5,320 nucleotides of DNA, taken from contig NVXN01000004.1 of NCBI GenBank assembly GCA_002733915.1, positions 233,184-238,503 of the forward strand. Direction: 5' to 3'. The stretch comes from Aequorivita sp. GTDB taxonomy: Bacteria; Bacteroidota; Bacteroidia; Flavobacteriales; Flavobacteriaceae. A model generated the notes under the pieces. That model was not told where the DNA came from, ran no database searches, and was given only the letters and a program-made list of their open reading frames with translations. Both the position numbers and the translations under genes were made by a program. Of the stretch, positions 5,265 through 5,320 are shown piece by piece (within the stretch, counting starts at the first letter, position 1; every line of letters starts with the position of its first letter).

Positions 5265-5320
5265 CCAGTAGTTAAAATAAATACTAAACTTAACTGATGC
5301 GAAATTATGAAAAATAATTA

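Noticed and set aside
5307..5320. ATG AAA AAT AAT on the plus strand as the start of a gene, for example a reverse transcriptase
   Set aside because: Only four codons are visible, no promoter or ribosome binding site stands out, and a minus-strand terminator just upstream suggests the opposite coding strand. It cannot be decided here.

Overview
The window is an AT-rich stretch of a Bacteroidota-type chromosome. The evidence is low GC, little Shine-Dalgarno signal, and a clean Bacteroidota promoter (TTTG, 19 bases, TATATTTG). I cannot name the genus. Nearly all coding is on the minus strand, and the content is accessory: two recognisable anti-phage defence genes, small unknown genes, repeats, and a structured RNA region at the right end.

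From left to right, 1-1831 is the 5' part of an OLD-family nuclease gene (AAA/ABC ATPase plus TOPRIM, GajA-like) that runs off the left edge. Next, 2046-3218 encodes a Shedu-type protein (SduA, DUF4263, PD-(D/E)XK nuclease fold). The segment 3219-3550 has no gene but holds one copy of a structured repeat and a minus-strand terminator. A two-gene cassette follows: an intact 80-residue unknown protein (3823-4065) and, 2 nt behind it, an 89-codon reading frame broken by one stop (3551-3820). A second copy of the structured repeat lies at 4206-4272 in the gap before a 107-residue XRE-like HTH regulator (4440-4763).

Right of the regulator no protein gene is supported. A perfect 15-bp inverted repeat overlaps the -33 box of a strong plus-strand promoter (4804-4834). 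This promoter points into about 240 nt of predicted structured RNA: a hairpin, then a 112-nt rod, then a terminator-like hairpin ending about 5073-5090. The HTH protein is divergent from this RNA and is the obvious candidate for its regulator. The last 230 bases hold short direct repeats, compact palindromes and a strong minus-strand terminator, which suggests another minus-strand gene ends at or just beyond the right edge.

Taken together this looks like a defence island built from small cassettes, all read leftwards, with the repeat copies on the promoter side of two of them. The least explained part is the HTH-operator-RNA module. It could be a stand-alone regulated small RNA, a 6S-like RNA, or the RNA part of a reverse-transcriptase system whose enzyme is outside the window. 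The sequence here does not decide between these.
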